Of a DNA stretch of 64,000 bases, positions 11,346-23,083 are shown piece by piece. The stretch is from positions 17,396,501 to 17,460,500 of the forward strand of contig JAZHRO010000046.1 in assembly GCA_037157565.1 (NCBI GenBank). Reading direction: 5' to 3'. The DNA comes from Thalassia testudinum (lineage: Eukaryota; Streptophyta; Magnoliopsida; Alismatales; Hydrocharitaceae). The notes beneath the pieces were generated by a model, which was not told the origin of the DNA, ran no database searches, and was given only the letters and a program-made list of their open reading frames with translations. Position numbers and translations under genes: made by a program. How positions within the stretch are numbered: position 1 is the first letter of the stretch; each line of letters opens with the position of its first letter.

Positions 11346-12842
11346 ATTCTAGACCTAACTTAATTGTGACTCCCTAGAACTTAACCTAAGACTTGGTCTA
11401 CCTAGGAAACAAGTAATCAATAGTGAATACCCCTTCTGTCAACAAATCTAGCCAAGTTGCTTAAGGGGAGGTTTGGGCCCAAGCGTTTCCCAGGAAAATC
11501 CTCAGGTGCTTGTACAAACCCACGCCTGGTCGTTTGACATGGCCCCTCAGCCTGAACACCAGATATAGATGACATAATTGGTATTAACTAGAGAAAACTT
11601 AAATCTTATATAGCAAGCCTAAATTGATGAAACCTTAGGGGTCAAATTGCTATAAATTTTAGTTAGGTATAGGATACTACAGTGCACACGGAATGTGGAG
11701 GGCGTTATTGGGATGTTTCCCTGTTATTTAGATTTTTGTGTGTGTGTGCAGGAATTGGAGAGTGGCTCCAATGAAAATCAAGTTGTCACATAATTTTTTT
11801 GTATTTTTGTCTTTTAGGATTTGATTTAATTAAATGTCTTTTAGGGTTTCTCTAGTTAAATTTTCAAAAAAGTTTGAAAATCCAAAATCAAAGGAAAACA
11901 AATTGTATGAGTGATTGTATATTTCCTTTAAATTGAGTCTCTAGAGAGAAAGAAAGAAATCCTAAGCCAATTGTCCCTAAGACAGAAATTTAACTACCAA
12001 CGAGTTATTTTTAGGCTTTCCAAATAGATAGTGGTCCAATCAATGTAACCAACACCACTACCTTGAGTAAATAAAACAAGGATTCCAGAAAAGATTTTTG
12101 TAATATTTTAGGAATTTGTCTGATAATTGTTTTGAATTTTTAATTGTACTGGTGTCAAGGTCCAGAAATGATACCTGTGGGTATTGTTGACTTTTCAGTA
12201 TTACCACTGACCTCAGAAAATTCTTATCATTTTATGTGATGTGTAAAATTTCACAACGATTCTAGCAAGCTAAATTTTACAAAAATAGGATGAGTATAAA
12301 AATTCTAAAAATTAGCGGATAGTAACAAAATAGGAAGATTAGAGGGTGTGACCCCTCTACAGTCCATGAATTTTTAAAAATTAAACACAAATCCAATTGT
12401 TTTGAAATTTGGAACAGATGTTCCTAACGTAATTGGGAATCACTCTATGAAATTTGATGATTTTAGGAGGCCTGTGGTGTTAGGAATCGATTTTTCAAGT
12501 CTGGACAGAAATCTAGACCCGAAAAACAGAACACCAATACTTGCAATGGAGTGGTGCTAAAGAAGCATACAAGCAAACAATGGATTTTATAATGCACCAC
12601 TCCACTTAATTAAAGTGTTTAGGGTCCTGAAAGCCAATTTTAGTGTATTTTGGTAGTTTTCTAGCCTAAATGTGACAAGAAAGGAGAACCAACTTGAATT
12701 TCACAGGAAGAAAAGGATCTTTGAGCTCTCGCTTCCAAATTCCCGCCTTCGCACTGTAGTTCCTGCACACACAAAAGCAAGAAAGAGAAGGGGATGAGAT
12801 CCACTTCAAGTAAGAGAAAATTAATTACTGCAAAGCCGTGCC
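11346..12842 (-). other. 5' leader of element C
   Basis: About 1.5 kb lies between the primer site and the long ORF, read on the minus strand. It has no ORF of note and T- and A-rich stretches. The capsid-coding part of gag would be expected to lie here or in the ORF, but I could not see it. A packaging signal is likely but not identifiable by eye. Confidence 0.5.
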
Positions 12843-12860
12843 TCCCCGGCAACGGTGCCA
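12843..12860 (-). promoter_or_regulatory. Primer binding site of element C (tRNA-Asp-like)
   Basis: The minus strand reads TGGCACCGTTGCCGGGGA, beginning five bases after the end of the 5' LTR. It matches the complement of the plant tRNA-Asp 3' end at 17 of 18 positions (GCACC in place of GCGCC). Athila elements typically use this tRNA. Confidence 0.9.
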
Positions 12861-12865
12861 AAATG

Positions 12866-14945
12866 TGATAGCGATTTCACACGGTTTGTTAAAATACGTC
12901 ATTGAAACGCGTAAAACTGATCAACTCTTAAATTTATATTCCTAGATAGGGGAGTATCTAGGGTCGTCCAAGGAGGCCAAATGTTTGCAATAGTGATTCT
13001 CTTGCTTGGAATACAATCTCAACTTTCTTTTTGGTATTTTTCAATATATCATTTTTTTGTTTTAAATTAAGACAACATGCGGAATGGTGACGGGAAGGTG
13101 ATTTACACTTCAATTTAGAATACTACTTCTAAGTGGCAAGTAGAGCCTCTCCCTAAGCTCACTCTAGGCAAGTGGAGGCCTAGAATAATTAGGGAGAGGG
13201 AGTGAGGAATGCTAAAATCAAGCAAATAGAAATGCAAACAAGAAATTGCAAAGAAGGCAACTAGATAGTTAAAAAAAAGTGTTTAACAAAAATGCCTAGT
13301 AGAGGAATGCTTCTACTACTAGAAAATTAACACAAAGAAAGGAAAACACAAATCCTCTAGATAGATGGTGAAGAAGAGGGTTTCTTGCTCCAAGGTTGGT
13401 GGCTTCCAATCTTGAAAAGAGTCCTTCAACTCCTTCCTTGCAGTGCTCTGCCAAGGTGATGTCCTCCAAGGCAAGCCCTAAGGGGGCGTGCCCTAAGCTT
13501 CTCTCCAAGGGTGGACGTCCACCCTAGGTCCTTCTCCCTTGCCTGGCCATCCTTCTTGAAGTGGAAGAGTCCTCCTCCTTGGCGTGGCCCAAGTTGAAGA
13601 GAGTGGGGAGAAGAAGGCACCAAAAGAGCTGGTGATGTGCCCCTTTAATCTCCTTCTCTACTCCTTCTCCTTGGGCGTAGGTATAGGTGGATGTAGGTAG
13701 AAAAATACACTAATGGAGGATGGGAATTATGTGGTGGTATGGTAGGGCATTTATAGGATGGGAAGGGGGGTGGTTATGGTGTTTTTCTGGAGGGAAATGA
13801 AGGGGTGCTTGGTTATTTTTGGAGGGAAAAATGGGAGGGAAATGAAGAGGTGCCTTCATTTTCCCTCCAAAAATACCTTCTAGAAGGCAATTTTGGAGGG
13901 AAAAAAATGGAGGGTGGAGATGGGTTTTGATGGTGGCTGTAGGGTGGTGATGGAAGGGATAGTTGGCACCAAAATAAAGTAGGAGTAGGTGGTCTTTTTG
14001 CTGGAGCTTAGGTAGTAGGGTAGTAGGGTAGTAGGTTTTGGTGCCATGGAGGTGGACTAGCTAAGTTAAACAGCTTAGCTAGCTTAGCTAGTAGGGAGTA
14101 GAGTTGGAGGCATTTGGAGCTAAGGTTTTCAGGGAGAAGAGTTGGAGGTATTTATCTTGAGCTGCACTAGAGCTGGTGGCTACTGAAGAGAGCTGGAAGG
14201 AGCTACCTTAGCTAGCTTAGCTTGCTAGTTCTTTGCTAGCTACTAAGCCAAGCTAAAGCAAGCTGGCTTCTGCTAAAAGGAGCTGAGGTGGGCTGGGTCT
14301 AATGCTCCCAGGGAGGATCAAGCTGGGTGAGGCAGCTAAGGTATCTTAGCTCAACTGAGTTGAGCTAAGTTGAGTCCCCGGGAGCTAGACTTGAGCTTCC
14401 TAAGCTGGAATGAAGTCATCTTTAGCTGGCCGCAGTTGAGTAGAGCTGGATGTAGCTTGACCTGAGCTGGGGTGAACTCCAGTCAACTCAGCTGAGCTAG
14501 CTAGAGCTCCCTGTGGACTAATGGGAGCTGAGATGAGCTAGACTCAGCTAAGTTGAGCTGGATCTGAGCTGACCTGAGCTAGGGTGAGCTAAGATGAGCT
14601 CTCTTGAGCTGCCATTCAGCTGACATGAGCTGAATGGAGCTAAGATGAGCTAACCCTAGTTCAAGTGAGCTGGAATCCAGCTATGGTGAGCTGGATCAAG
14701 CTGAGTTCCAATTAGTTTGAGCTTCTTCTTCACCAGTTTCCTTCCTGAGTACTAGGGTTTTGGAGTTCTGACAATCTGCATATCCCTAACACTCACAAAA
14801 ACACATTAAAAAGATAATAAAAAGTGCAATGCATGCCTAACCTAATTGATGCCTAAATGCAGCCCAAAAACCCATTTGCGGAGCAAAATCCTAAGAGCTA
14901 AGTTTGTTTTAATGCATAAAAATGATGATAAACTGACGTTTATCT
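12866..14945 (-). repeat. 5' LTR of element C
   Basis: This 2080-bp copy has the same parts as the 3' LTR: terminal hairpin at 14926-14945, AGCT array, 17-bp inverted repeat (13814-13875) and TATA box (about 13748-13755). It drives the minus-strand transcript of C. In the first 120 bp from the low-coordinate end I count about six substitutions and one indel against the other copy. Confidence 0.95.
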
Positions 14946-14950
14946 GACTT

Positions 14951-15577
14951 CTCCAACGCATATGATTCGGTGTCTTGGTTGTATCCATGGGAGTTGTTTT
15001 GTAGAAGGGGATTCCTAGAAGTTTGGATACAATAGTTGAAGAGGTGTATTACTACCTCTTCTTTCTATCCCTTGATCAACGGCATACCTGCTGGGGATGG
15101 ATGTAGCCTCAGAAAGGTGTTCATCAAGGATGCCCAATGGCACCATTAGTTTTTCTAATTGTTGATACTTTGGCACATTTGTCATTTTATGTGTGCAATG
15201 GTGGCCTAATTTAAGGTTACAGGTTGTCCTTCTCGCTTGCTTTGACCCCTTTGATTCAATATGCTGACGACATGATCCTTTCTATAAAAGTTGGGCTCAG
15301 AGAAGTAGAATGTCTTAAACATGTTGATATTTTCGCAAAAATATACGGTGTCAAAGTAAATGGGTCTAAATTGAGCCTTATTTGTTTCAAGGTAACTCTA
15401 AACATCAAGGATGATGTATCATTTATTCTCCAGACCCAAGTAGGTAAGCTTCCTATCAGATACTTTTTTAGAACCTTGTTAAAGAAGAAAATGAAGAATT
15501 CGAAATGGGCAACTCCTTTTGAAAAGATCTCCATTCAACTTTTTGGATGGTGTGGAAGATTGATTTTATTGAATTGA
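14951..15577 (+). pseudogene. LINE-1a ORF2, carboxyl half of RT
   Basis: The sequence resumes directly after the second copy of target GACTT with NAYDSVSW, the continuation of RT motif A. It is followed by a GCPMAPL-like block near 15130 and by QYADDMIL (about 15259-15282), which contains the catalytic YADD. The segment GVKVNGSKLSLICF matches the LKLNGDKSSLVCFG block of LINE-1b near 32730. The catalytic aspartates survive, but frameshifts and stops occur upstream. Confidence 0.8.
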
Positions 15578-16016
15578 ATCATCCCTGCAATTCCTATTTT
15601 CTACCTATCTAGGTTCGGTCCCATGAATACAATCTTGATGACTTGATATTATTCAAAAGCGGTTATTTTGGAAGGAGGCTAGTCATGAAGTTCAGTTTCT
15701 ACAACTAGTGAAGTGGGATACTATTTGCTATCCTAAAAAAAAGGTGGGTTGGGGGTTAGAGCCTTAAAGTAGTTTGGAGGCTCACTACTTCTAAAATATG
15801 GGGCTATTATACTAAGGGGACATACTAGTCTCTGGCAAGACCTAGTGTGTGACTCCTATGGTGGAAGCTCACTTGTTGATATGCTTCACTTCCTGAATTG
15901 ATCTCCCTTCTGGTTGTCAGTCTCTAAAGCCGTGGAAGCAAACCATGAGCTATTCAAGCTGGTCTTAGGAAATGGCAGAGGTTTTAATCTTTGTAGGAAT
16001 AATTGGTCAGAATTGG
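15578..16016 (+). pseudogene. LINE-1a ORF2, C-terminal region (first part)
   Basis: Translated fragments (for example LWQDLV, SPFWLSV, FKLVLGNGRGF) align with the LINE-1b C-terminal segment at about 33230-33400 (WVDLI, SPFWKSV, FKPILGDGRSF). From 15811 onward it is also the first copy of a 263-bp unit that is tandemly repeated after element A. The reading frame is broken. Element A begins at 16017. Confidence 0.75.
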
Positions 16017-16934
16017 TGATGGGAACACCATCATGAGCCATAACTAGCTCATTTTGACCCAACTAAGTTAGTAAATGCTCCTGCATAACTGCCAGAGAGA
16101 CATAAGTCACTACCTAATCATTCTGAGGGAAAAATAAGAAACTAGGGGTAAAATTACAATTTTACCAGCATATCATGAATGCAGTATAACCATGGGTTTC
16201 TCCAAGGGATAATTGCGGGTCAAATGGTCCTAAAAGACTAACAAGTGGGTTAGAATAAACAGAAAAGGGTTTGCACATTTTTTGAGAATAAAATGACTTT
16301 TGAAACCCTAAAAATAGACTCGCTTAGTTAACTGAGGTTCTGATCAGGATAAAATTCACCTAAACCTTCTAAAATTCATAGAAAAATATTTTCTAAGGCT
16401 TAGAACCTTGAATTTGACCATCAGAACCCATTTTGACCCAGAATAGTCTTAGATAGACACTTATCCTAATTTAGGTTTTTGCATAAATTACCCAATCAAA
16501 CATGCTCAAAACCAAAATCCAACTTTACGATTCGATTCCTTAGGTCCAAATTAGGTTTGTACCAAAATTTCGATCCAAGATGAGTTTGTCTTGACCTAGT
16601 TTGCAACTTGGTTCTATCTGATTATATTTCTACCCTTAACTTTGAAAATCTTTTCAAACAGACCCCTAACTTTGACGTCGTTCTCACAAAAAGGTCCTTG
16701 CTGCCATTAAACCTATTCTTACTTGCTTCGGCAACCTTAATTTGTAAATAACTCCTTGATTTCTTAACGAATCCCTCTCAAATTTGAAAGGGAACTTCGT
16801 CAAGAAATCCCCTTCCTTTTGAACCAAATCCCACACCCCAAAACCTTCCCAATCTCTCATGTGAACGCATGAGAGATTTGGGTATCAAAGAATTTCCCAA
16901 CTTTGTCCCAAGCCCAAAACCACCCCTTGACGTC

Positions 16935-16941
16935 TATAAAA
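16935..16941 (+). promoter_or_regulatory. TATA box of family I LTR (A, 5' copy)
   Basis: TATAAAA also occurs at 37775-37781 (A, 3' copy); matching boxes are at 29677-29684 (solo LTR) and 61519-61526 (E). All lie shortly after the conserved hairpin described under the LTRs. Confidence 0.7.
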
Positions 16942-18348
16942 GAACCTCCTGATCATACCATCCTTCGCAAGCTCGAAATTGGCCAAGATTCCCACCAATT
17001 CCTCTCTCTCTCTCTCGGCCGAAAGCAACTTGACATCTGACGAACCCCTCCATCCATCTTTTTCCTCCATTGGCAATACCAGCAGCGAAGTCATCCTCCT
17101 CGCTTCATCCCACGTCGAGCTATACCAGCCGACACCCTAATCCCCTTCTTACTCGTCATTCCTCTCTCTCTAGAACTTTTCTCTTCTCTGATGTCGACAC
17201 TACCACAACAAGTGCCTCCTCCTTCCCACTTCTTCCATTAGTACCTTCAACTACTCCCTAACCTCTTCCTTATCACACCAACGTTCTCGACAAGCCATTT
17301 TGACCTCGACAACGGCTTCATGACTTCATCTTCCATTGCTCCAGCCACAGCTCCAGTGAGGTACACCTCGCTCTACACGCCACCAAACTCCTCGCCGACT
17401 ACCTCAAAACCTCTGCCACATCTCTCCGCTCATTTCCCCTCTTATTTCACCCTATTACTCCCTCCAATGCTCTGCCAAACAAACCCACTTCCATTCATCT
17501 CCTCCATCACCGACTGCACCCCACACAACCTCTCATGCCACAAGACCATCACCCACACATTTGCCCTGGTTCGACGAAGGTCCTAAGCGAGTTTAACTCG
17601 GCCGTAAGGCCATATTTCTACTTTCAGGCACTGGCCCCCTCCACTATTGATGCAACACATCTTGAGCTTGCTTGAAATTAGACCTGAAGCACCTAGGTGA
17701 CATCCTCAGGAAGTGAGGGCTACCTTGAGTAATGTCTTCACGCAGTCAATTGGACCCTTTGATCCATCCTTACACTCGAATTGGGTGAAGGAAGAGCAGC
17801 AGCGTGCGCGAGCAAACTGGGGGTAGGTAGTCCCACGTCGGAAGCCACTGAAGCGGAGCATACGGATAAATTGAATTTGTCAATAGGGCTCTTTGCCTTC
17901 AAACACGGGTTGAGGTCCCTCTCACCCATGCACACCTGCGCCTCTTCTGTGACACATTGCCTGTGGACCTGGTGCGCCCGACTTGCCTAAGCCTTCACTC
18001 CTCGGCTACGACCACGCCCGCAGCCCTGGACCTCGATGCACGCCTACCCGATTACCCGACTATACACTGAGACGCCCTAGGATGGCGGAGCCTAAGAGAG
18101 AAAGAGAGAAGGTGACTCTGCACGAGTAGGGGGGGTTTTGCTATAGAGAGAAATGGCTGACACTTAGCCGTTTGAAGGATCTTCCCCCTTTGTGTGAAGA
18201 AGGAGAATAGAGAAAGAAGAGAAGAACAAGGGCAGAAGAAGCAAGGCACAGAAGAGATAGAGAAGAACAAAAAGAGGAAGGGTCATAGCTGAAGAAGAAG
18301 AGAGAAGAGAAAGAGAAAGAAGAAGAGAGAGGCTTAAGCAGTTTAAGC

Positions 18349-18370
18349 CATCTGATTTACTAATCAGATG
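18349..18370 (+). repeat. Conserved LTR hairpin downstream of the GA tract
   Basis: Stem CATCTGATT / AATCAGATG, loop TACT, perfect over 9 bp. Versions occur at 53367-53388 (one mismatch), 62900-62922 (with a G-T pair and one mismatch) and 63546-63571 in F (11-bp perfect stem with a changed but still paired base). The solo LTR has lost the second arm. Confidence 0.8.
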
Positions 18371-18689
18371 ATTGGTTTGGTTGCATTTCATTTCATATGT
18401 ACATTGAGTTCATTAGATATCATTGTAAGGAGTATTTGGTGATCTAAATCACCATTTTACTCCATTATTTTTACATTCTGACACTTGATCCTAGTACTAT
18501 TTTATTCTGAAATAGTTTTATTTCATAGCTTTCTTGTCTTAAATTGCAATTTTTGAGAACTGAATTCCATATTGCTCCCTGTGTTCGACCTTGGAACCTT
18601 TTCGAGTAATAAAATTATTTGTTTGCGCACTATTTTGGCTATACTGCAACACGACAATCTTAAAATACTGATTTAGCACACAAACATTT

Positions 18690-18707
18690 TCGTAGTGTTG
18701 TCAGGGA
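18690..18707 (+). promoter_or_regulatory. Decayed primer binding site of element A
   Basis: It begins three bases after the LTR end and matches the element C site at 12 or 13 of 18 positions, with the GTTGTC core and GGGA end preserved. It marks the start of the internal region. Confidence 0.65.
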
Positions 18708-19814
18708 GCAATGGGCAATTTAGAACTCTTGATTGCAATTCCTAATTTGATTCTAACTTGCTATATCTCTTTTTGCTGTGATTGTTTTAGGGGGGATACA
18801 TTTAGGGAGGATCAGCCGCACATTAAAACACACCAAGGGGCAGGTAAGTTCTAACTACTCTCTCTTAAACCCCTGATTCTGAAAAAACTAAAAAAAGGAA
18901 GAAATCAATTAGGGCTACTTGCATTATATTCTTAGATTTACCATCAAGTGCCTGATTTGATACATTCTACAAACATTTAAACCCTGATTTATGCACCCAT
19001 TTGAAGCTAAGGTATCTAGGGCTATCACATTCTTGCTTGAGCCCTAGGTACCACATTTTGACAAATTAAATCAGACCAAATTAGAGCCAATTAAGGATTC
19101 CAGCTTAGGGTTTTTAGAGACACAATTGCTTAATCAAGAAATTCTCTCCAAAAAAAAATGTGCCAAAGTCTTGATTGAACTGATCTATTCAAGCAGAACC
19201 CTAAAATCAGGCTCTTAAATTCATTTGAACAGTAAAAGAGGGACCTAAATTTTCAAGGACAATACAGATGAAGTTGACCCACCTTGTTGGGTCAACCAAT
19301 CCTCAAATTAGGTCACTTTTTGCACTCAACACATCTGAAAGTTCAAGTGAAATCTTAAGCACCCTTGCTCTTAATTAAAACTGGTAGACTTAAGAGGTCA
19401 AGTCCCTATTCTGGTCTACCTGGAACATCAGTGACAAGAAAGATCGAGTGGGGGAAATCCTATAACCCATTGGGGCACTCTACCATGTAGGGGTCTTTGC
19501 GGGACTCTCCCGCTCTGGTTGCTCAGATAATTCTCAAGTGGATGGCTTTCTAACTAAGGGGTATCATCTGCCCCGAACCTCTATAGCCATCCAAAATTTT
19601 TTTTTGGGTGTCTTGATTTGGTCTACCACATTGTACCTCTCATCTACTCCATCGGTGCATGTTTGAGAGGAGGTCTCTAACACCATCCTTGAGGCCTCCT
19701 TTAGCTACTCATTCATGTTGAGGCCAAGCCTCGACCTCCTTGCTTGTGCAATAACCCAATCCTAATGATATCTCTTCCAATTCATCTGAACCAGATTCTC
19801 CTTCATCCATCATC
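18708..19814 (+). other. 5' leader of element A
   Basis: About 1.1 kb precedes the gag start. It has no ORF above background and carries many short decayed repeats of AT-rich text. I see no further feature. Confidence 0.5.
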
Positions 19815-21470
19815 ATGTCACAACTCGTAGAAGAAAATAATCTTGAAAATCAACGTCAGTGCCTCAATGATCTATTCCAAGCCTTTATGAACCCACCGCA
19901 ACATCCAATGATGCGAGATCACTACAATCCTGCTGCAGTGGCAATTGAACCTCGAGTACAAATCCCCGCTGGATGTCCTAACACTGAACTCAAGCCTAAC
20001 ATGATTCATGCCATTCCCAAATTTCATGGGCGTAATTCCAAAGATCCTTTCCAACATATCAAACAACTCAGTCATCTACCCAGACCTTCGGGTCAGAAGC
20101 TCAAAATCGGGATGTTCTACTCATGAAAATGTTCTCCTTCTCTCTCATGGATAAAGCTGCTCACTAGTACCAAACCTAAATGAATCTAATCAACACATGG
20201 GTGGAACTTCAATCAGAGTTTTTGAGAAAGTTCTTCCCTATTGGTCGGACAAATGCTTTATGGCACCAGATCACACATTTCACACAACAAGCAGGAGAAC
20301 CACTTCATGAAGCATGGGATCATTTTCTGGATCTCATGCGAAAGTGCCCCCACCATGGAGTTCCTAAATGGGAACAAGTCTAGTCTTTTTACTTGGGAAT
20401 CCGTGAGGATATTCGATTATTCGTCAATGCGACCTGCGGAGGAAACGTCATGGTTAACACGAGGACACCGTGTAGGAGATTCTTGAGAATATGTGCGAGA
20501 ACTCCATCTATAATGAATCCATGAGCATGTTCGACCAGGCGAATGCCTGTGCATTGACGAATCCAAAGGGAGAGCATTAGACGCAGGGCCTATCCTCTTC
20601 CGTCGACCTGGAACTGATGGCCAGTCATCTTGACAAGGTCTCTATTATTGAGAAAAAGGTGGATGAGCTAACTCAATATTTGCAGCGAGCCACCTCTGCA
20701 CAAAACTAGTCCACGCATCCACCCTCTGGCAGGGAGGTCGTGCACAACATCTTTCACCGACCTTCTCAGGGGATGGATCTGTATCCACCCCCGTCTGATT
20801 CTGGTTTCAGAGGAAACTCTGGGTCCACCTACTCTAGTTGGGGGAACTCTAAACCCTCATATTCTGATTTTCTCGAGGTTCCTCAAACCTGCGAGGACCT
20901 CAACGCCATTCAGAATCATCCATTCTAAAACACTTACAACCTTGGATGGTGTAATCATCCCAATTTCACATGGTCAGGCAATAATCCAAATTAGAGACCT
21001 CAATATCTACCCCGACCACAAGCTCCTTATCCATATCAATCACCTCAGCTTCGGCCTAACCCAACTTATCAATCTGGGTCGACTCAGATAGATCAAATGA
21101 CTCTTATCCTTCAGACTCTGGCTGACATTTAGAAGACGAATGCAGCTATGCAAAAACAACACACAGACGAGATCGTAGAGGTTCACAATCAACTTTCCCA
21201 GATGGAAAATCCTCATCAACCTGGTGCACTTCCTTCACAACCTCAGCCTAATCTAAATAAAGTGCCGAACTAGAGGTGCCATTTGAACCCAAATCTAGGC
21301 CAAGCTCACTTTGTTTATCAAGCCCCTTCTACTCCATCACCCAATGGGATGGAGGCTTCGATATCGTATACGGGTTATCAGCAAGAAGCACCTCTTCTAC
21401 CCACACGAAATAAGAACCAGGCGGGATTAAATTCTGTTACTACCTGCACTGGCAAAACAACATAGGACCC
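19815..21470 (+). pseudogene. Element A gag (Retrotrans_gag-type), broken
   Basis: A plausible start is at 19815 (MSQLVEENN). Fragments give LKPNMIHAIPKFHGRNSKDPFQH, the conserved Athila gag amino-terminal block. After a frameshift near 20100 come LLMKMFSFSLMDKAA and then TWVELQSEFLRKFFPIGRT with HEAWDHFLDLMRKCPHHG near 20200-20360, the Retrotrans_gag core. The rest is Q/P/N-rich with stops. Gag forms the virus-like particle around the RNA. No intact protein can be made. Confidence 0.8.
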
Positions 21471-22202
21471 ATCTTATCCAAGCCAAATCCAGCTTGGTAA
21501 TACAAACCCTAACCCTAGGATAGTCATCCAGGACACCTATATCCCAGATCAAGAACCTGGACCCATTCCAGAGGAACCATCTAAGGTTCCATTTCCTGAG
21601 GCCTTGACCAAGGGAAAAAGGATAACAAAAATCGTGGCACCTGAGGATGACCTGGTTAAGCTCTTTGAGTAGGTCCATATAAACATTCCCTTGATGGATG
21701 CGATACGCCATGTACCAGCTTACGCATGATTTCTAAAAGACATATGTACACCTAAGCGTAAGCCGCGAACCAAAGACAGGAATCCGATCGTACTGTCAGA
21801 GCAAGCCAGCTTGTCATTTTGAACAAACTCCCGCCTAAGGCAAAAGACCCAAGCACCCCTCTAATCTCCTGTGAAATCGATGATATACGATTTGACCAAG
21901 CTTTATTAGACTTAGGAGCCTCAATAAATTTGATACCTACAACACTACTAGACTACTTTGAGGAATCTGAACTTAAACTGACTGAAATGACTTTACAACT
22001 AGTCGACCAATCAATTAAGTCACCAAAAGGAGTTCTCGAGGATGTCATAGTTAGGGTGCATGATTTCTATTTTCCAGTGGATTTCATTGTCTTAGACACG
22101 GATGCTCCCGAGAATGTGAAGAATACACCGATCATACTAGGGAGACCCTTTCTGGCCACTGTTAGAGCCAATATCAATTGTGAGGATGGACAAATTGAAT
22201 GA
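21471..22202 (+). pseudogene. Element A gag-PR linker and aspartic protease
   Basis: The linker holds a VHINIPLMDAI-like block near 21670. The protease segment (ORF 21819-22202, 127 residues) has the active-site block LLDLGASINLIP and the later IILGRPFLATVRANI, both typical of Athila protease. DLG in place of D-S/T-G is usual for this lineage. A TGA at 22200-22202 ends the ORF, but the frame continues unshifted into the RT segment. Confidence 0.85.
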
Positions 22203-23083
22203 ATATTTGAAAGCAAGACACTAATGGTCGACATCTTTAAGGCCCAACAAGAAATTAATTGCAGGGTCATAAAGCAAATTTGCAATATTGAAGCTGTGGT
22301 TGATGACCTTATTAAGGAAAAACCAACTATTTTTGATCAATCACAAGAGAATCAAAACCTGCAATTAGAGGAGCCCGAATTCAACCTAGACACACCCATA
22401 ACTCCTTCCTTTGCTCCCAACAACCATCCTAAACTACCCACTGCTGCTGACAACCTAGTTTTGGAATTAAAGCCTCTTCTCAATCATCTCAAGTACGTTA
22501 TTTTGGGTTCCAATCAGACGTTTCCTATGATTATCAACTCCCAACTCACACCTGATCAGGAAACATGCCTAATTTCTGTTCTCCAACAACATCGAAGAGC
22601 CATTGGATGGACTCTCGATGATCTCACTGAAATCAGCCCCTCATACTGCACACATCACATCTACACTGAAGAGGGCTCACAACCATTCTGTGAATTGCAG
22701 AGCTGCCTGAATCCAAATCTGCAGGATGTCGTGAAAAAGGAGATTATCAAGTGGTTAAATGCAGGGATCATCTACCCGATCTTCGATAGTCAGTGGGTGA
22801 GCCCAATCCAGGTTGTGTTCAAAAAGGTAGGGCTCACTATCACCACGACTGAAATCGGAGAAACCATATTGACCCCTATAGCAAACTTGTTGAGAGTCTG
22901 CATTGATTACAGAAGGCTGAATTCCTCCACAGAGAAGGGTCATTTCCCACTACCATTCATTGATTAGATTCTCAAGAAACTAGCATGAAATCGATTCCTC
23001 TAATTTTTGGATGGGTAATCTAGGTGCAATTAGCTCATAATCCATCCCAAGGACCAAGAGATGACCACCTTCACTTGTCCCTT
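22203..23083 (+). pseudogene. Element A reverse transcriptase, amino part
   Basis: The frame from PR continues through 22967 (247-residue open stretch). It includes IKWLNAGIIYPI, WVSPIQVVFKK and CIDYRRLNSSTEKGHFPLPFID, the fingers and motif 1-2 region of Ty3/gypsy RT. A TAG at 22965-22967 and further stops follow. The catalytic FLDGYSG-like block is degraded, and TFTCPF leads straight into the inserted solo LTR at 23084. Confidence 0.85.

Larger units (their letters stand above)
5616..14945 (-). mobile_element. Element C: non-autonomous family III Athila-like LTR retrotransposon, complete ends
   Basis: This is a 9.33-kb element read on the minus strand. It has two near-identical LTRs (5' copy 12866-14945, 3' copy 5616-7682), a primer site just inside the 5' LTR, a purine tract at the 3' LTR, and target duplication GACTT on both sides (5611-5615 and 14946-14950). 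Inside is one long ORF with gag C-terminal and protease-like parts, flanked by a 1.5-kb leader and a 1.4-kb 3' spacer. RT, RNaseH and integrase are absent. LTRs and spacer align to element D, which keeps pol, so C is probably a deletion derivative mobilised in trans. Confidence 0.95.
16017..18686 (+). repeat. 5' LTR of element A
   Basis: This 2670-bp LTR begins with the 17-nt hairpin TGATGGGAACACCATCA. Two inverted repeats precede the TATA box: 16758-16809 (imperfect, about 22 bp per arm) and 16848-16882 (CCCAATCTCTCATG against CATGAGAGATTTGGG). TATAAAA is at 16935-16941. Downstream come a pyrimidine-rich leader, a GA-rich tract (about 18190-18335), a perfect 9-bp hairpin (18349-18370), the CTCCCTGTGTTCGACCT motif and the end GCACACAAACA. 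The first 120 bp differ from the 3' copy at about 14 positions, so this is an old insertion. Confidence 0.95.

Noticed and set aside
17070..17586. P/S/T-rich ORFs (also at 37874-38432 and 29537-29985)
   Set aside because: They fall in pyrimidine-rich LTR leader DNA, where S, P and T codons arise from composition. Frames are not kept between LTR copies.
18565..18600. tRNA gene, because of the GTTCGACCT motif
   Set aside because: No matching A box, acceptor stem or anticodon arm is present. The motif is an LTR feature.
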